Source: Coccinella septempunctata (taxonomy: Eukaryota > Arthropoda > Insecta > Coleoptera > Coccinellidae). Taken from it: a DNA stretch of 64,000 nucleotides. The DNA is taken from NCBI RefSeq assembly GCF_907165205.1, contig NC_058190.1, positions 42,520,116 through 42,584,115 on the forward strand, in the 5' to 3' direction. The translations under genes and the position numbers were made by a program. The notes beneath the pieces were generated by a model. It searched no databases and had not been told where the DNA came from. It saw only the letters and a program-made list of their open reading frames with translations. This document shows, piece after piece, positions 11,101 to 23,129 of the stretch (position 1 is its first letter; each line of letters begins with the position of its first letter).

Positions 11101-14100
11101 TCGAAGGCCAGACTGGTCATCAACTGTTGCGGCCCCTACAGGTTCCTGGGCGAGACGGTGGTCAAGGCGTGCGTCGAAGAAGGCACCCATCACGTGGACG
11201 TCAGCGGGGAACCTTACTACATGGAGAGCATGCAGCTGAAATACGACGAGGAGGCCAGGAGGAAGAACATCTACGTGGTCAGTGCATGCGGGGTGGACAG
11301 CATACCGGCCGACCTAGGCGTCGCGTTTTTGGAGAAAAATTTCAACGGCGGCACCCTGAACTCGGTCGAGACCTACTTCCAGATGTCTGAGGGCGGCGGG
11401 CCCTTCTCCAGGCAGCCGGAGAGCAACTACGGGACCTGGGAGTCGGCGGTACACGAGGTGGGACACGTCGGAATGCTGAGACCGCTCAGAACGGAGCTGT
11501 TCAAGAACAAGCTGCCGAAGCTGAAACCGACGCTGGGGAGGAGGTTTTTGCCGTTCAAGTCGCCGATTGACGGACAATGGGCGGCATTTTTTCCCGGTAA
11601 GTATCCTGCGTCGTGGTGAATGTTCGCACAGACTGGCTTCCCATGTATGGGGAGGACACCTGGAAGACTTTCAATGTACGAGTTCAGAAACGTTTGCCAA
11701 CCTTGAAAATACACGACAAGGTACCTACAATGACAACATATTTCTTTGAATTATGTTTGTGCCTTTCGGATGCCTTAGTCAATAAGCCCAAGTGATGATA
11801 GAATAATTATTTTCCTAACAAGTGTGGAAAGTGATACTTTTCCGCAAGAGAAAAAGTACTTTCCATATGAGTTAGGAACAATATTTTTCGTACTAGCGTA
11901 AATAAAACGCTTTCACAGAGAGTCTTGAAACTGACGTTATAAGAAATTATATTTTTGTGCGCTCTGCCGCATAGAGAAATGTTTGAATTTTATGATTGGC
12001 GCATAGAGACATGCCAAAATTTTATGATTGATACTTACTCTTTAATATTTGCGTTCGGAAAAGTACTACTTTCCAAAAGTCAATGCGTGTGGAAAGTAAT
12101 TCTTACGAAACGTTAGTAGGAAAAATTTATATTGTATTTTCAAGGAAAGTTTTCACATTATTTGGCTTTATATGTTCCAAGCTCAATATGAACTCTGTGT
12201 GAACTCGGACTCTTTAGTAGTACTTCTGTGGCTCTGTAGAAAGAAAGGAAGCGGCCGATACTTGTCTCTTTTCTATGGACATAGACGTGAGTGTGGAACA
12301 ATCAAAATTCCAAAAAAGAACAACAATAATGCCCCATTCAATTTACTTAAATTTTAACAGGAAATTTTCTTATTAAATAATTCCTTTCGTGTTTTTTCTC
12401 ACTGAGGAACCAAGACTATCATGACTTATCCAGAAATTTGCTTGGAAAATGGACCTCACAGTTGAGAAATGGGTCAAACCTTTTACTCATCCAAAGTTGA
12501 AAATCAAACTTTCAATGTTATGAACTATTTTATAGGCACGAATGTTTTGATTAGAAATATAACGTACCATTTAAAAAAATGTGACGCCCATTTAATTATT
12601 GGATTTCTAAAAAATGAAACATGCTGAAATGAGTAAATTTTTAAGTTCAATTAAAAATAATTGTTAATAATATTCAATGATGTTTCAAAGTAGGTAATGA
12701 TGCGAAAAATACGAGAAAAAAAAGTTCAAGGTTTCACGAAATAAACCATCCATTTCGTTCATTACGTTGACGAGTTGATTTTTTGATTTATTCATCATAC
12801 ATTACCAATGAGAAGCAGATGATTTGATATAGAGAGTAAACAATGGAAGGCGGAATTTTAAATAACGTTAATAAAGAACAGTTGTCAATATAATCATTAA
12901 TTTATTAGGTGTACGTTCAATTTAAGATAAACTTTGGTATCCAAAAAGGTACAATGTGTTTGTTTTTCATAACGCGAATCGAACAATTTAGTGACACAAT
13001 TTTCATGAATTAAGCAGGTAATAGCACGGTAGACATAATTGTATTTAATGAGGGGAATATTGGGATATACATCTACTTAAAATCCGTTTATCCTTGACGA
13101 AAATATGAAATGATAACATTGAATAATTTCGTGCTTTTTTTTTTATCCACAAGTTGTTTTTGATACGTTAATTGCATATTATTCCTGACGTCTCCGGAGT
13201 GAAATCATAAATATTTACGACAATTTGCACCTCAACTCTAGTTAATTTCCGAACATAAGGGAGAAAAGTACTGTTTTGAATAACCATTTGGAGATAATCC
13301 ATTAAAATGGAGTAGTGAGAAAAACAACTGAAAATAAAATACGCATAAGGCATAATACATATTATGTATTTTGAAGCATTAACTGCAGCCGAGTCTCCTA
13401 ATTTGTTCTATTATTAGAAAATTTATGTACTTCCTCAAAGGACAACCTATTGAAATCATTACAATAGATTCATTTATACGCATCAAGTGAATCAATTTTC
13501 TACATATCATTCTTTAGCTGGCCTGGTTGAGCTTCTTACAGAAAATTATATTTTGATATTATTACTTCTGAGATTGTTAAATTTATTTAATTGTTCTTCT
13601 GCCGGATTAATGTAATGTTCCTATTTCTTGAACGTATATAATGCTTAATAGGAAATTGATCTACCAAATAACCATCGAGATTTCAATTTTCACTTTCACA
13701 AATCAAAATCAAATTTATTTCTTAGATCAGAGAGAGACTCGATTGAGAATGTTCATTATTATAGTTGGAAGGATACCTTGGACCATGTGGAGTACCTCAA
13801 CCAAAAATAAGCCTCGTATATAGGAGGATCTGTGTAAGGAAGCGCATGAAAATAGTAAAAAACAAAAATATACTCTAAAGCGTCAGACTAAAATATATTC
13901 AATTACATGTTGGAAAGTGTATATGTATTCCAAAAATTTGACAATTTGAGAGACTTATTGACACAATTCAATAAATTGCAGTGCCTTCCGAACCACCTGT
14001 AGAATGATCGGAAAAAGTGAAAAACTTGAAAACCCCGGGAATTATATAAAAAAAATGCATTTATCCCGAACGGTTTTCAAGATATGATCTCTAATAGAAA

Positions 14101-17100
14101 CCATAATTTCCATTAAATATATCGGAAGAATATCATAGATCATAAATTATGACAAGTGGGGTAGTTCGAAATAAGAATTTCATGTAGATCCAGAATATGA
14201 TATATAAATTCGGTATTCTCTTTGAAAAAGCTTGGAGGTATCGTATTTCAACACTTTTGGCCAACCTATAAAGTAAAAAATAATTTCACCTTATGCGTCA
14301 AGTACAGATTATTCCGCCAAAGTTTGAATCGCTCTCCGAGCCCAAAATTTCTAAGAGTTATCGACCGATCGAGCGCGGTTGTCTCACCCTGTATAATCTA
14401 GGCGTTTTCACAAGCTGAGGCAACGCCAGTAAAAGTAGCAAATGTCAGTTTTGTTGAAATAACGTCCTATGATAGCCTTAAATCATTTTTTTATTCGTTA
14501 TGGAAGTTTTACATCATAAAATTCTCTATATACAAGATTTGTACGAAACAATTTTTTATACGTTCACTCGTTTTTGAGTTAAAGGGAGATGAGTGCGAGG
14601 CGCTAACCTATACATACGAATTGCGTATTTCATTTGTCGATTTCAACTCGATCAATAAAATCAAAAAAACACTCCTTCCCTAATGGGTCACAATTTGAAC
14701 GTGTAGTTAATTAAAACTTGTCCGATAACTCCATTTTCCTGATTTTCAACCGCGACACAGCTGCTTCCATGAACATTTTCCATCATTTTTCACGGCATGA
14801 TTTTTTACTTTCCAGGACCAGACCGATCAGTCGTATACCGATCCCAGTACTACTTCTACGAGGAGGAGCACAAACGACCAATCCAAATCCAGACCTACCT
14901 ACTCATAAACAGCTTCATCACGATGATACTCCTCGGTATAATAGGAGCAATGTTCACGACATTCGCGAGGGTGAGGTTAGGCAGATACCTCCTGTTGAAA
15001 TACCCGAGGTTCTTCTCCATGGGGATGTTCGCGAACACCAAGCAGAAACCTTCGAAGGAGAAAATCGAGAAGACCAAGTTTTGCCTCTCGCTGGTCGGAA
15101 AAGGTTGGCCGGAAAAATCGACAAATCCGGACGATAAGTTCAAAGGACCGCCGCAAAAAGGGGTCATCGTTCAAGTCAAGGGTTCCAACCCGGTGTACGG
15201 GATCACCTCTAAATGCATGGTCTTGGCATCGATCATGATTCTTACGGAACCCTTCAAGATGCCCCAGCGAGGGGGGGTGTATCCCCCCGGAGCCGCATTT
15301 GCCAAAACTTCGTTGATGGAAGAGCTGAACGAGAATGGGGTAACTTTCGAGGTGCTGAAAGAATTCAACATAGCCGGGTAGATGTGAAAGCCGATCGACG
15401 AAGAATTCGGAAAATACAAAAAATGTAGCGAGTCATTATGACTCGATAACTCATAATGTTTCTCGTCATATTGATTCATTGTTGAAAAATGAAGGATTTG
15501 AAGACTGACAGTAGAAAATGTTGCATTGCATTGAACGAAGTCTCAATCACTAAACTCTCAGTTACTGAATAATGCTCTCAGTTACAAAACGCATCATTCC
15601 ATCGTTACTTGTATCAGATCAAAGCATCAGACTCCAGAAATGTAATAAAAACTACTTAATTACTTGAGTATACAAATTACTCAGCAATAGTAGGGGAACC
15701 CACAAGGCTCAAGGGGGATTTACTTTAGCGTTGTGCATTGTGAAGATAAGATGACAGAGGGCAGGAAAAAAAAGTTATGCAGGGTCAATCTTTCACTTCA
15801 ACATATATTCAAACAGTACATTCTTGAGGTCGAAATAAACACTTTTTTCCCTTACCATTTTTTCCGATTCGGCCTAGGTGAAAAGATATAGTTATTTCAA
15901 TTTTCATAAGGAGCTATGCCACCCCTGGAAACCTGACACTTAAGTTTTTCCTAGCATTAAATGTACTATTTCAACCTTGGAAATAAGCTCAAGTTTTCTA
16001 TCCTATTTTGTGAAAGGAGTAGTATTTATAATACAATAAATGAGTTAGCCCAATTTCGTTGGCGATAAATATTGAATATTCATCTCTTGATTTCTATTCC
16101 ATTTTCGATGATACTATTAGAATTCAACACTGTAATGACAACAAAATTCCCTTCAGAATAAACAAGCTGAATCTATGTCATTACACCTCTGTAATGTGTT
16201 ATGATTCATGGTTAATTCTGTGGAGCTCTTAACAGAGTTGCATTTAGCCAAAGTACCCAATTTACATTTTTGAATACAATGTACATACGTACAAGTCAAA
16301 GACACACCCTGCGTATGCCCTTTCACTGATAGGTGAAGACTCTCTTCTACAGGGGGTCTAAAATATAAAAGACCGACATACTGTGTAAGATTTTGATACC
16401 GTATACACCCCACTTGGCATTTACAGCTAAGCGTCTCGCACGAATCGCCCTGTATATAGATATAGGTAGGTCTAATTTTTTCACAGGTACCTACTATACT
16501 AGATAGTCCAAGGTATCCCCCTAAAACTAATCTGACGGGTTTGAGTAAATCCCAAATTTCCATTTTGGATTCCCCTACTATAATTGGTACTTTTATTTAT
16601 TTATTTTGAGAGTTCCATATATTTTACGAAAAATATGGAATATTTTGCAAGAAACGCACAGAAACAGATTCAGATTGTCTTGTATCATTTTTGTTATGTC
16701 ATTGCGTCTTACTATTGTTTTATAATACTTTATATTATATCATGCCCATCATTGAAATGGTGTTTTTCCTGGGTGAAATAACATAATAATCGAATAAAAT
16801 TTGATCGTACCCCCTCTTATTCAATATTGTTTTTATATTTACTACAGGTTTAAAAATGTCCTTTTCACTCATTATCTTTCATGCGGTTTATAAAAAATTA
16901 TGGAATAAGAGGTAGGCATGGTGTGCTTTGTTAACAGGTAGGTAAGGTAGTGGTAGTGAAACGCGTTCAAAGGTTGGTACTTGTTTGGTTAGGCCAAAGA
17001 CAACCTGTTGTCTCTGGTTAGGCGTTGTGCCGGATCCAGACGTATGCGGCCCTTTGAAAACATCATTACTACCGCCCTTGAGCCTCAATTAGGTTGAATA

Positions 17101-19319
17101 CTCAATGCTACCGCCATAAAAAAAACAAACAGTACTTCTAGGATGCGGTATCGGTGAGGCATCTACGTCTGGATCCGGCGTCACCAAAACTTCAAATACC
17201 GGATGAACCATAATTCAAAATGTTTACGACATTAGTCGTAAACAAGGTATTTGAATAAGGACCACTTCAGGTTGATGATAACATGACCACGAATATTAGA
17301 AATCAGATAATCCCTGAAGACGGCTGGCGAATGCTTGTCGAAACGTTGGAAATACCAAAATAATGGAAATTGTCCTTTAAATCCTACATTCGTATCTTTT
17401 CCCGATCAATATTTGTCGATAGACCTGTATTTGCAGCAGAACAGAACTGCCATTATAAATATATATGGATAATAATGATTTTTTGCAGTCATAGTATTGA
17501 TAAATTAAATAATATCCGGAAAAACTGCAGTAACAATTAACACATATATCTAGCCTAGCATGATACAAAATGAATATCTGATAATGAAATTTTCAACATT
17601 TCACAGCAACACTATAGTGAAAGATCGCACGATGAGACACCCTGTATCTAATAATATGAATATCATTGAAGCTCTACTAATTCCGAATTCATAATGAATT
17701 TTGGTGTCCATTTTGCAGATCGTGAAAATGTATGATTTGAAGTTGATCTTTTAAAACATCAATATATTTTGAAATTTATACAACCTGATTTCTTTTCAAA
17801 ATCATCTTTTTTTAGGAACAATGAGAGTTATACGTCTCAAAGAATTATTCTGTGTGTTGTAGTGAGTAATGAATTATCAATATCTCAATAGCCTTCAAAA
17901 TTAATGTCTAAGTAATGAACCTGAACCTTATCTAAATATTCCATTTATTATGCTGATTTATATGATAGGGCAATTCTTTACATCCTCATCTCTGAATTTA
18001 TTCTTTTTCTTGTTTCTGCTTTCTCTCACTAATTAGTGCAGTTGTTATTGAGATAAATGACCCAAAATTATCACCACATTGGAATTGGATTGTTCAAATT
18101 GAACAAAATTTCTACTTAGTATGATACACCACTACTTACTTTTTGACTATTTTTTTCTAATAAATTTGAGAGTTATTCAATTTTTTTCCTTTTTGCAAAT
18201 CTGAAGAAATTACATAAATTGAGTGAGGGGATTCTCTATTCGGGTTGTGAACCCCTTGTATGAAAAAAAATAAATCATTTTCTTGCAATGTAATTTCTAA
18301 CTTTTCTCTGTCAGCAATAGACCACCCAATTATATGCAAGGAAAAATCAATTTTGACATAAAATATTTCATGAACTACTTACCTGTCCAGAACTTCCAAA
18401 GCAACTCTCCACCATTGAAATTCGCCTAGTATTGGCTTCACTATTCACTGGAAAAAATCATTATTTGTTTACCACAAAAAGACTGATATGAATGAGAGTA
18501 ACATACAAAAAGGGAGCAGCTTCTCCACCCTCTGAGAATAGCTCATCTCTGATAATAAATGAATAAGTTGAATGCAAATTTCACTTGAAATTACACTTTA
18601 AACAATGAAATTCTGTCAAAAGTTGGTAGAACATAAGGTGGAGATAAATACAATAATTTATGGAACTTAAAAAGAGAAACTAAATGAGTATGAAATTCAA
18701 ATTATTTCTGTTTAGTCTAGTTTCTTTTCATGGACTCTGATTTCATACCTCAGTTGTTATTTATCTGCCAACTCTCTAAAATCTACACAATTCATCATAC
18801 ATTTCTGCAATCACTTCCTCAACTTTGCAATCAATGAATAGATCAGTTCTGGATATTTAATGCATATGAAATTCGTAAAATGAAAGAATTACTTTAAATA
18901 TAGATACTTCATCAACCTGTTGCATACTTTGGGTTGTTTATCAATATTTTGAACATTTTCGGACTGAACAAGGTAAAATAAAGTTAAGCCTAGAAGATAA
19001 AAGAAAAAACAATTTTCGATTAACATATTTCGAGTAGTGAGAAAGAGCAAAAGCTATTTTCTGAATATTTAATAAACTTTCATTTTCCATAAAGTTTTGA
19101 ACATGTTATATATTCCAAGGAATATAGTCGGTATTATAACGACATTATATCTAAGGACCAAAAAAATTATTTAGTTGAATGAGTAATTCGTGTTTTCCAA
19201 TAGTATAAGGGACCAAATAAGCTGAATGATTTCCTTTTTAGGAAACCATTACAACAATCATGTTAGACCCAAAAAGTAAAACCGAAAATATGAATAAGCT
19301 TACCTAGTTTATCTACCAT
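5161..19319 (-). CDS. PLEKHF: PH and FYVE domain protein, PLEKHF/phafin family (rush-like)
   Basis: Eight coding exons on the minus strand: 19304-19319, 18383-18447, 7039-7240, 6651-6776, 5685-5791, 5437-5596, 5293-5369 and 5161-5172. All junctions are GT-AG and all phases agree, giving 254 residues; human phafin-2 is 249. It begins MVDKLVNSEANTRRISMVES. A PH domain follows (about 35-131, with GEGVLTKMCRKKPKTRQFFL and the FAVYAATATEK block). The FYVE zinc finger spans about 146-206, with WVPD at 149-152 and the phosphoinositide-binding RRHHCRKCG at 171-179. The C-terminus is acidic (EEDSDDDEE). Family members bind PtdIns3P on endosomes and act in endosome maturation and autophagy. The third intron-exon unit is reached across an 11.1-kb intron that contains the oppositely oriented SCCPDH gene. 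The 12-nt last exon is the least certain part. Its 5' end is divergent with the EF-Tu-like gene, 440 bp away. Confidence 0.9.
5835..6346 (+). mobile_element. Non-autonomous Helitron with duplicated 3' end
   Basis: It starts A|TC at 5834-5836 (TCTAATATATAAAATTCTCG) and ends CTAG|T at 6343-6347, the Helitron 5'-TC...CTAG-3' structure with insertion between A and T. Just before the end is the usual hairpin, GGCAAA...TTTGCC, at about 6318-6335. The 3' part is present twice in tandem. A segment from TATCTATGAGAATCGGCC through the hairpin and CCGGGTCAGCTA occupies about 5930-6177 and is followed directly by a shorter second copy to 6346. No coding capacity. It lies in an intron of PLEKHF. Confidence 0.85.
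7271..7291. repeat. (AAT)n microsatellite
   Basis: About six AAT units in the PLEKHF 11-kb intron, just upstream of the exon at 7039-7240. Confidence 0.8.
7292..10851. other. PLEKHF intron sequence upstream of SCCPDH
   Basis: Mostly AT-rich intron without a supported gene. Around 7325-7375 there is a segment (AATTTTAATGG.GCATTAAATTTTAACGG) that recurs in inverse orientation at about 54760-54815. A family-A repeat lies at 10194-10515. The SCCPDH promoter must lie in the last few hundred bases. The sequence just before its ATG is relatively C-rich (CTAACCCCTAACCTCAC). Confidence 0.5.
10194..10515 (+). repeat. Interspersed repeat family A, copy 1
   Basis: Starts ACAGGGTGAGTCTTT and continues with a recognisable series: TTCTTGAGGTC, TTTTTTCCGAT.CGGCC, AAAAGATATAG, and AACAGAG near the end. 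The same order of blocks is seen at 15776-16262 and, inverted, at about 34245-34520. No coding potential. Probably a non-autonomous element. No terminal duplications were identified. Confidence 0.6.
10852..15381 (+). CDS. SCCPDH: Saccharopine dehydrogenase-like oxidoreductase (SCCPDH)
   Basis: Two exons, 10852-11596 and 14816-15381, joined in phase 1 across a 3.2-kb GT-AG intron, give 436 residues; human SCCPDH is 429. The N-terminal Rossmann motif GATGFTGQYV lies at residues 11-20. CCGPYRFLGE and HHVDVSGEPYYM follow, as in the family. Exon 2 carries one hydrophobic segment (about residues 276-294), and the protein ends with LKEFNIAG. The family is named by similarity to yeast saccharopine reductase, but the animal protein has no firmly shown reaction and is found with lipid droplets and other membranes. 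The ATG context CAAAACATGG is good. Exon 1 is far richer in G and C, especially at third codon positions, than any neighbour. The whole gene lies inside the 11-kb intron of PLEKHF on the opposite strand. Confidence 0.95.
11815..12130. repeat. Possible degenerate inverted-repeat element in SCCPDH intron
   Basis: GTGGAAAGTGATACTTTTCC near 11823-11842 and GGAAAAGTACTACTTTCC near 12057-12074 are partly complementary. CCTAACAAGT and its relatives also recur at the two sides. The arms are imperfect and the borders unclear. Likely an old foldback or MITE remnant. Confidence 0.3.
12131..14815. other. Rest of SCCPDH intron
   Basis: AT-rich intron without a supported gene, RNA or clear element. It contains short repeat-like pieces near 14340-14400 (ending CACCCTGTATAA), a typical end of this genome's interspersed repeats. 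Confidence 0.5.
15776..16262 (+). repeat. Interspersed repeat family A, copy 2
   Basis: Shares the block order of copy 1 (TTCTTGAGGTC, TTTTTTCCGATTCGGCC, AAAAGATATAG) and ends AACAGAG...GTACCCAATTT. It includes an internal segment with GCCACCCCTGG that is missing from copy 1 and present in the inverted copy at 34.3 kb. The 136-residue minus-strand frame over 16153-16563 overlaps this repeat and is not a gene. Confidence 0.6.
17020..17190. repeat. Inverted-repeat (MITE-like) element
   Basis: GCCGGATCCAGACGTA at about 17027-17044 and its reverse complement TACGTCTGGATCCGGC at about 17163-17178 face each other across about 120 bp. Flanking bases (GGCGTTGT against GTCACC) are only partly complementary. 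The interior is GC-richer than its surroundings. No target duplication was identified. Confidence 0.5.
17191..18382. other. PLEKHF intron, upstream end
   Basis: AT-rich intron between the inverted-repeat element and the second PLEKHF coding exon. No feature recognised. Confidence 0.5.
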
Positions 19320-19761
19320 CTTCTTAAAGAAATAAAAATACGAAAATAAAACAACCCACTCAAAATATTGTAAACTTTTTTTCAGAACTTATAAAATTAC
19401 TGAACAGGATGAGTAATAACAAACACGGTTTTCATTCAACAGATGACATTCGACTTTGACGTAACAAGTCATCATTGACATCTCTTGGTTCATTTGAACT
19501 AAGGGACAAAGAGATTTGCTTTAAATTAAGGAAAAACATCAAGCTACCTTCAAAGTATCATCAGATTTTGATAATTGGATTCGATTCGAAGCACAGGTTA
19601 ACGAACCATCTTCGACGAAATTCATACAACTTTTTTGAATCATACCAGAGAATATTTCATTCATTTTCTGTGAATGCTATCTTAACCTCACAAAAAAATA
19701 AAAACAAAGACGAAGCCCCTGCTGAAATTTTTTTCGTTTCAATTTCTAAAAAAATTTATTT

Positions 19762-21533
19762 ATGACGATTTTCCAGGTAGGACGCAAAGTCCTTAAATGT
19801 TGCAACAGTTTTGTATTCCAGCAGAGACAAATTTGCGTTACTACGTTCAAATTTGTTGAATGTTCAAGATGTTTAGGAGATGTTCATTTAAAATATTCCA
19901 CTTATACAAATATAAGGAGTCATCTGGCTAAAAGACCCTGTTTGTATGATCGTAAAAATGTGACAAAGACATACTGTACAGATAATAAAGTTAATATCAA
20001 TATTGGCACTATAGGTCATGTTGATCATGGAAAGACTACCTTGACAGCAGCAATAACTAAAGTCTTACAGAAAGAAGGCTTAGCCAGCTTCATGTCATAT
20101 GATCAAATCGATAAAGCCCCTGAAGAAAAAGCAAGAGGTGTAGTTCGTTGAATTTTTTGGTATAAATTGAAATGATCCTTGTATCAGTTGAATATTCTGC
20201 AAGATTTTTATAAGATACAACAATATATTTTTAGGAATTACAATAAATGCTGCACATATTGGCTATAGTACAAAGAAAAGACATTATGCCCATACTGATT
20301 GTCCTGGACATGCAGATTTCATAAAAAATATGATATCTGGTGCTTCACAGATGGATGGAGCGATCCTAGTTGTAGCAGCCGATGATGGTGAGATGCCACA
20401 AACTAGAGAGCATTTACTTTTAGCTAAGCAAGTTGGAATAAGAAAAATAATAGTTTTTATTAATAAAGCTGATTTATCTGATCAAGAAGTGAGTAGCACT
20501 GTTGAGAATCATGAAGATACTGATATTAATAGTTTTCCTTATTATGGAAGTTCACTGGTGAATTAGCCCAACTGAATTCAAAGTACTATTTTATTTTAGG
20601 GTTTAGAATTAGTTGAATTAGAGATAAGAGAACTCCTCGAGAAATATGGTTTCGATAGCGATGGTCCTATAATCTATGGATCTGCTTTAATGGCATTAAA
20701 TGGAAATGATCATGCATATGGGGAGAAATCAATCAGGAAATTATTGGACGTAATCGATAATTATATACCGAACCCAGAAAGAGATTTGAAATCACCATTT
20801 CAGTTACCTATTGACAGTGCATTCACCATAAAAGGTCGAGGAACTGTTGTAGTAGGAACAATCAAAAGAGGTGTTTTGAAGAAAAATCAAGAATGTGAAT
20901 TACTTGGTTTTGATAGTCAAATCAAAACAACCATAGGAGACATTCAGGTGTTCAAAGACAGTATACCAGAGGTAAAACTCAAGTCTGAGCTGTACCCCAA
21001 ATAATCGTAATTTTCAAGATAGCAGTTTTTAATATTCTTTTTATTTTGAGGCAAAAGCTGGAGATCATGTGGGTATTCTATTGAGAAATGTGAAATCAAA
21101 AGCAGTTTCCCGAGGCATGGAGTTAGTAGCTAAAGGAAGTCAAATTTTCACAAATAGATTCAAAGCTAACATATATTTTCTTACACATGAAGAAGGAGGT
21201 CGATCCAAACCTATTACTAGTAGATATAGTCAGCAGTTATTCAGTAATACTTGGAATGCACCGTGCAGACTTGATTTAGGTGTGTATTGTAATTAAAATG
21301 AAAATTTCTCTCCTTATTATCAATTCTTATTTCTAGAAAAAGATGTACAAATGTTTATGCCAGGAGAACATGGACATGTATATCTAACTCTCCAGTGGAA
21401 AATGGTAATGATGGTTGGGCAACCATTCACAATTAGAGAAAATAATGTTACAGTTGCTACAGGTATCATAACTGAAAGCTTGGAACCAGTATATATAAAA
21501 TCCACTTTGGGTAAGCTGGAGTTACCCAACTAA
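19762..21533 (+). CDS. Mitochondrial elongation factor Tu paralogue
   Basis: Five exons: 19762-20137, 20235-20488, 20600-20971, 21051-21279 and 21337-21533, all GT-AG with consistent phases, giving 475 residues. The first about 70 residues are rich in basic residues, Cys and Ser and look like a mitochondrial import sequence. The GTPase motifs are G1 GHVDHGKT (85-92), switch I APEEKARGITIN, G3 DCPGH, G4 NKAD and G5 SAL. The beta-barrel domains 2 and 3 follow, ending KSTLGKLELPN. EF-Tu delivers aminoacyl-tRNA to the mitochondrial ribosome. The sequence is more divergent than the usual highly conserved TUFM (for example GDHVGILLRNVKSKAVSRGM) and has a shorter C-terminus. I infer the second insect form (mEFTu2-like). 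The ATG at 19762 lies beside a possible acceptor (TTTTCCAG at 19770-19777), so an upstream first exon cannot be excluded. Confidence 0.88.
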
Positions 21534-21596
21534 ATATTATTATCTCCTGCAATGTTAGGAAATATCTAAGGGATTTTCTATGAAGATTCAAATGTA

Positions 21597-21602
21597 AATA
21601 AA
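21597..21602 (+). terminator. AATAAA polyadenylation signal
   Basis: Lies 64 bp after the EF-Tu-like stop codon, in the 98-bp gap before the convergent AIMP3 stop. Confidence 0.6.
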
Positions 21603-21631
21603 AAATATTTATAAAACTGCTGTCTTTAATT

Positions 21632-22373
21632 TCATAAATGGCGAGATGGTGCTCTGTGAATTACATAATTTGAAGTAAAATTCAAAAGTTTGTTCGACTG
21701 CCTTATAGCACTATTTTGCTGAAGGTTATCAAACCATCTTGAAACATTCAAATATGTTTCCTTCTCAACAGGTGTTAAGTTTAGCTGTAATAAAATATTT
21801 CAATTTCAAAAATGTTCAGTTTTCAGTCAAATATGATAAATAAAGTAAGAAGACTTTCAATGAATATTGAATAAATAGAATCAACTCACCATCACATTAT
21901 ACAGAATGTAATATAATGCCACATCTGCAATAGTCAATTTATGAGCAATTAAATATGTTTTGAATTTCAGTACTCCATTGAGCTCCTGAAAATATATCTG
22001 TTATTACAAGAAAACATTAAAAGGAGATGCTAAAAAATTACATTCAGTATGTGCTGGTTATTTTGATGCGAATTCAGATGCACTGCATAAGATATGCAAT
22101 ACTCGAGCCATTGCCAGAGTTGAACCTTCTCAATCTGAGTTGTAATGTTATTCTTTATTTTGGATTCGTTCACAAGATCCATAATTATGTTGACAAACCC
22201 ACTTTGCACATTCTTATCTTTCGTTCGAGTTATAATCTGAAATACTAGGTATTATAATTGTATGAAAAACAAGAATTGGGACTCACAGAATCCCCATTAA
22301 TGTTGATTTTGCCTTGTTGCACTTTCAGATAAGAAGAAATCTGATTGAGACAAGAGAGCGCTGCTTGGACCAT
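21632..22373 (-). CDS. AIMP3: AIMP3 / EEF1E1, multisynthetase complex auxiliary protein
   Basis: Four exons on the minus strand: 22287-22373, 22042-22236, 21890-21985 and 21632-21784, with phase-0 GT-AG introns of 50-105 bp. They encode 176 residues; the human protein is 174. It is all-alpha and GST-C-like. Diagnostic blocks are VQLWQWLEYCISYAV, the helix HKLTIADVALYYILYNVM, and PVEKETYLNVSRWFDNLQ, the last almost identical to the human VQEKEKYLNVSRWF. AIMP3 is a scaffold of the cytosolic aminoacyl-tRNA synthetase complex, binds methionyl-tRNA synthetase and has DNA-damage roles. The gene is tail-to-tail with the mitochondrial EF-Tu-like gene, 98 bp apart. Both serve translation, but in different compartments, so this is probably chance. 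Confidence 0.93.
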
Positions 22374-22740
22374 TTTTTATTATAAACTGAAACTGTTTCT
22401 AATACCAAGGATGAAACCCTTCGATTACTGAGTAACGTTAAATTTTCCTGTTAATTCCAAGAAAATATCTTCTTCCAAATCAATTATTTAATACTTTTTA
22501 GGTTAAGTACAGATTCACAGAACTGGACTGTTCCTTTTGACAATTCCTCTTGGTCATAAAAAATCTTCTTACGGTAGAATACTTCAATAATAATAAGAAG
22601 TATTGTATTAAAATGTCTATGAGTATTGTATTAAAATGTCTATATTTATATTATATTTATTTGAGAATTGAAAGCTTGAAAGCTGCGATCTCAAAGCAAA
22701 ACCTACCACCCTACCTACTAAGAGCGTTTGTGATTTTCGA

Positions 22741-22751
22741 CACCAGGTGGC
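22741..22751. promoter_or_regulatory. CACCAGGTGGC core, second copy
   Basis: Preceded by TTTTCGA and followed by TTAAGAGTGAACTTGAA, closely matching the 3.7-kb copy. See the entry at 3698. Confidence 0.3.
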
Positions 22752-23129
22752 TTAAGAGTGAACTTGAAATTTGAAGAGTTCCGGGAAAAACCCCCGTCGT
22801 TGCGAGTTTGCGACAGAGATATATATATATATCTATATCTCTGGTTTGCGACTCAAAACGCGGCAAAAGGCCTCCACTCTCCACTTCGTTGATTGAAGTA
22901 CTACTCTGTAATCTGTGTTGAAGTACTTCAATGAACTTCCACTTATCATTCGGTTGATTTGAAATTTCGTAAATAAACAAGATGAATCGGAAATATAAAT
23001 ACAACGAAATTTACATATTTGAGGTGATAATCAATCTTAATATTCAAATAAGTGAATTCAAACTAGGAGCACTACTTCCAATTTTCAATCCCGAAATTAT
23101 CACAAACCACCACTGCGTTGGTGAATTTC

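Noticed and set aside
10990..11714. Several antisense and alternate frames over SCCPDH exon 1
   Set aside because: The high GC content removes stop codons in all frames; only the plus-strand SCCPDH frame shows family motifs.
16153..16563. 136-residue minus-strand frame
   Set aside because: Overlaps repeat family A and has no protein signature.
19475..19765. 96-residue frame just before the EF-Tu-like start
   Set aside because: Different frame from EF-Tu, no features, and it overlaps the presumed 5' leader.
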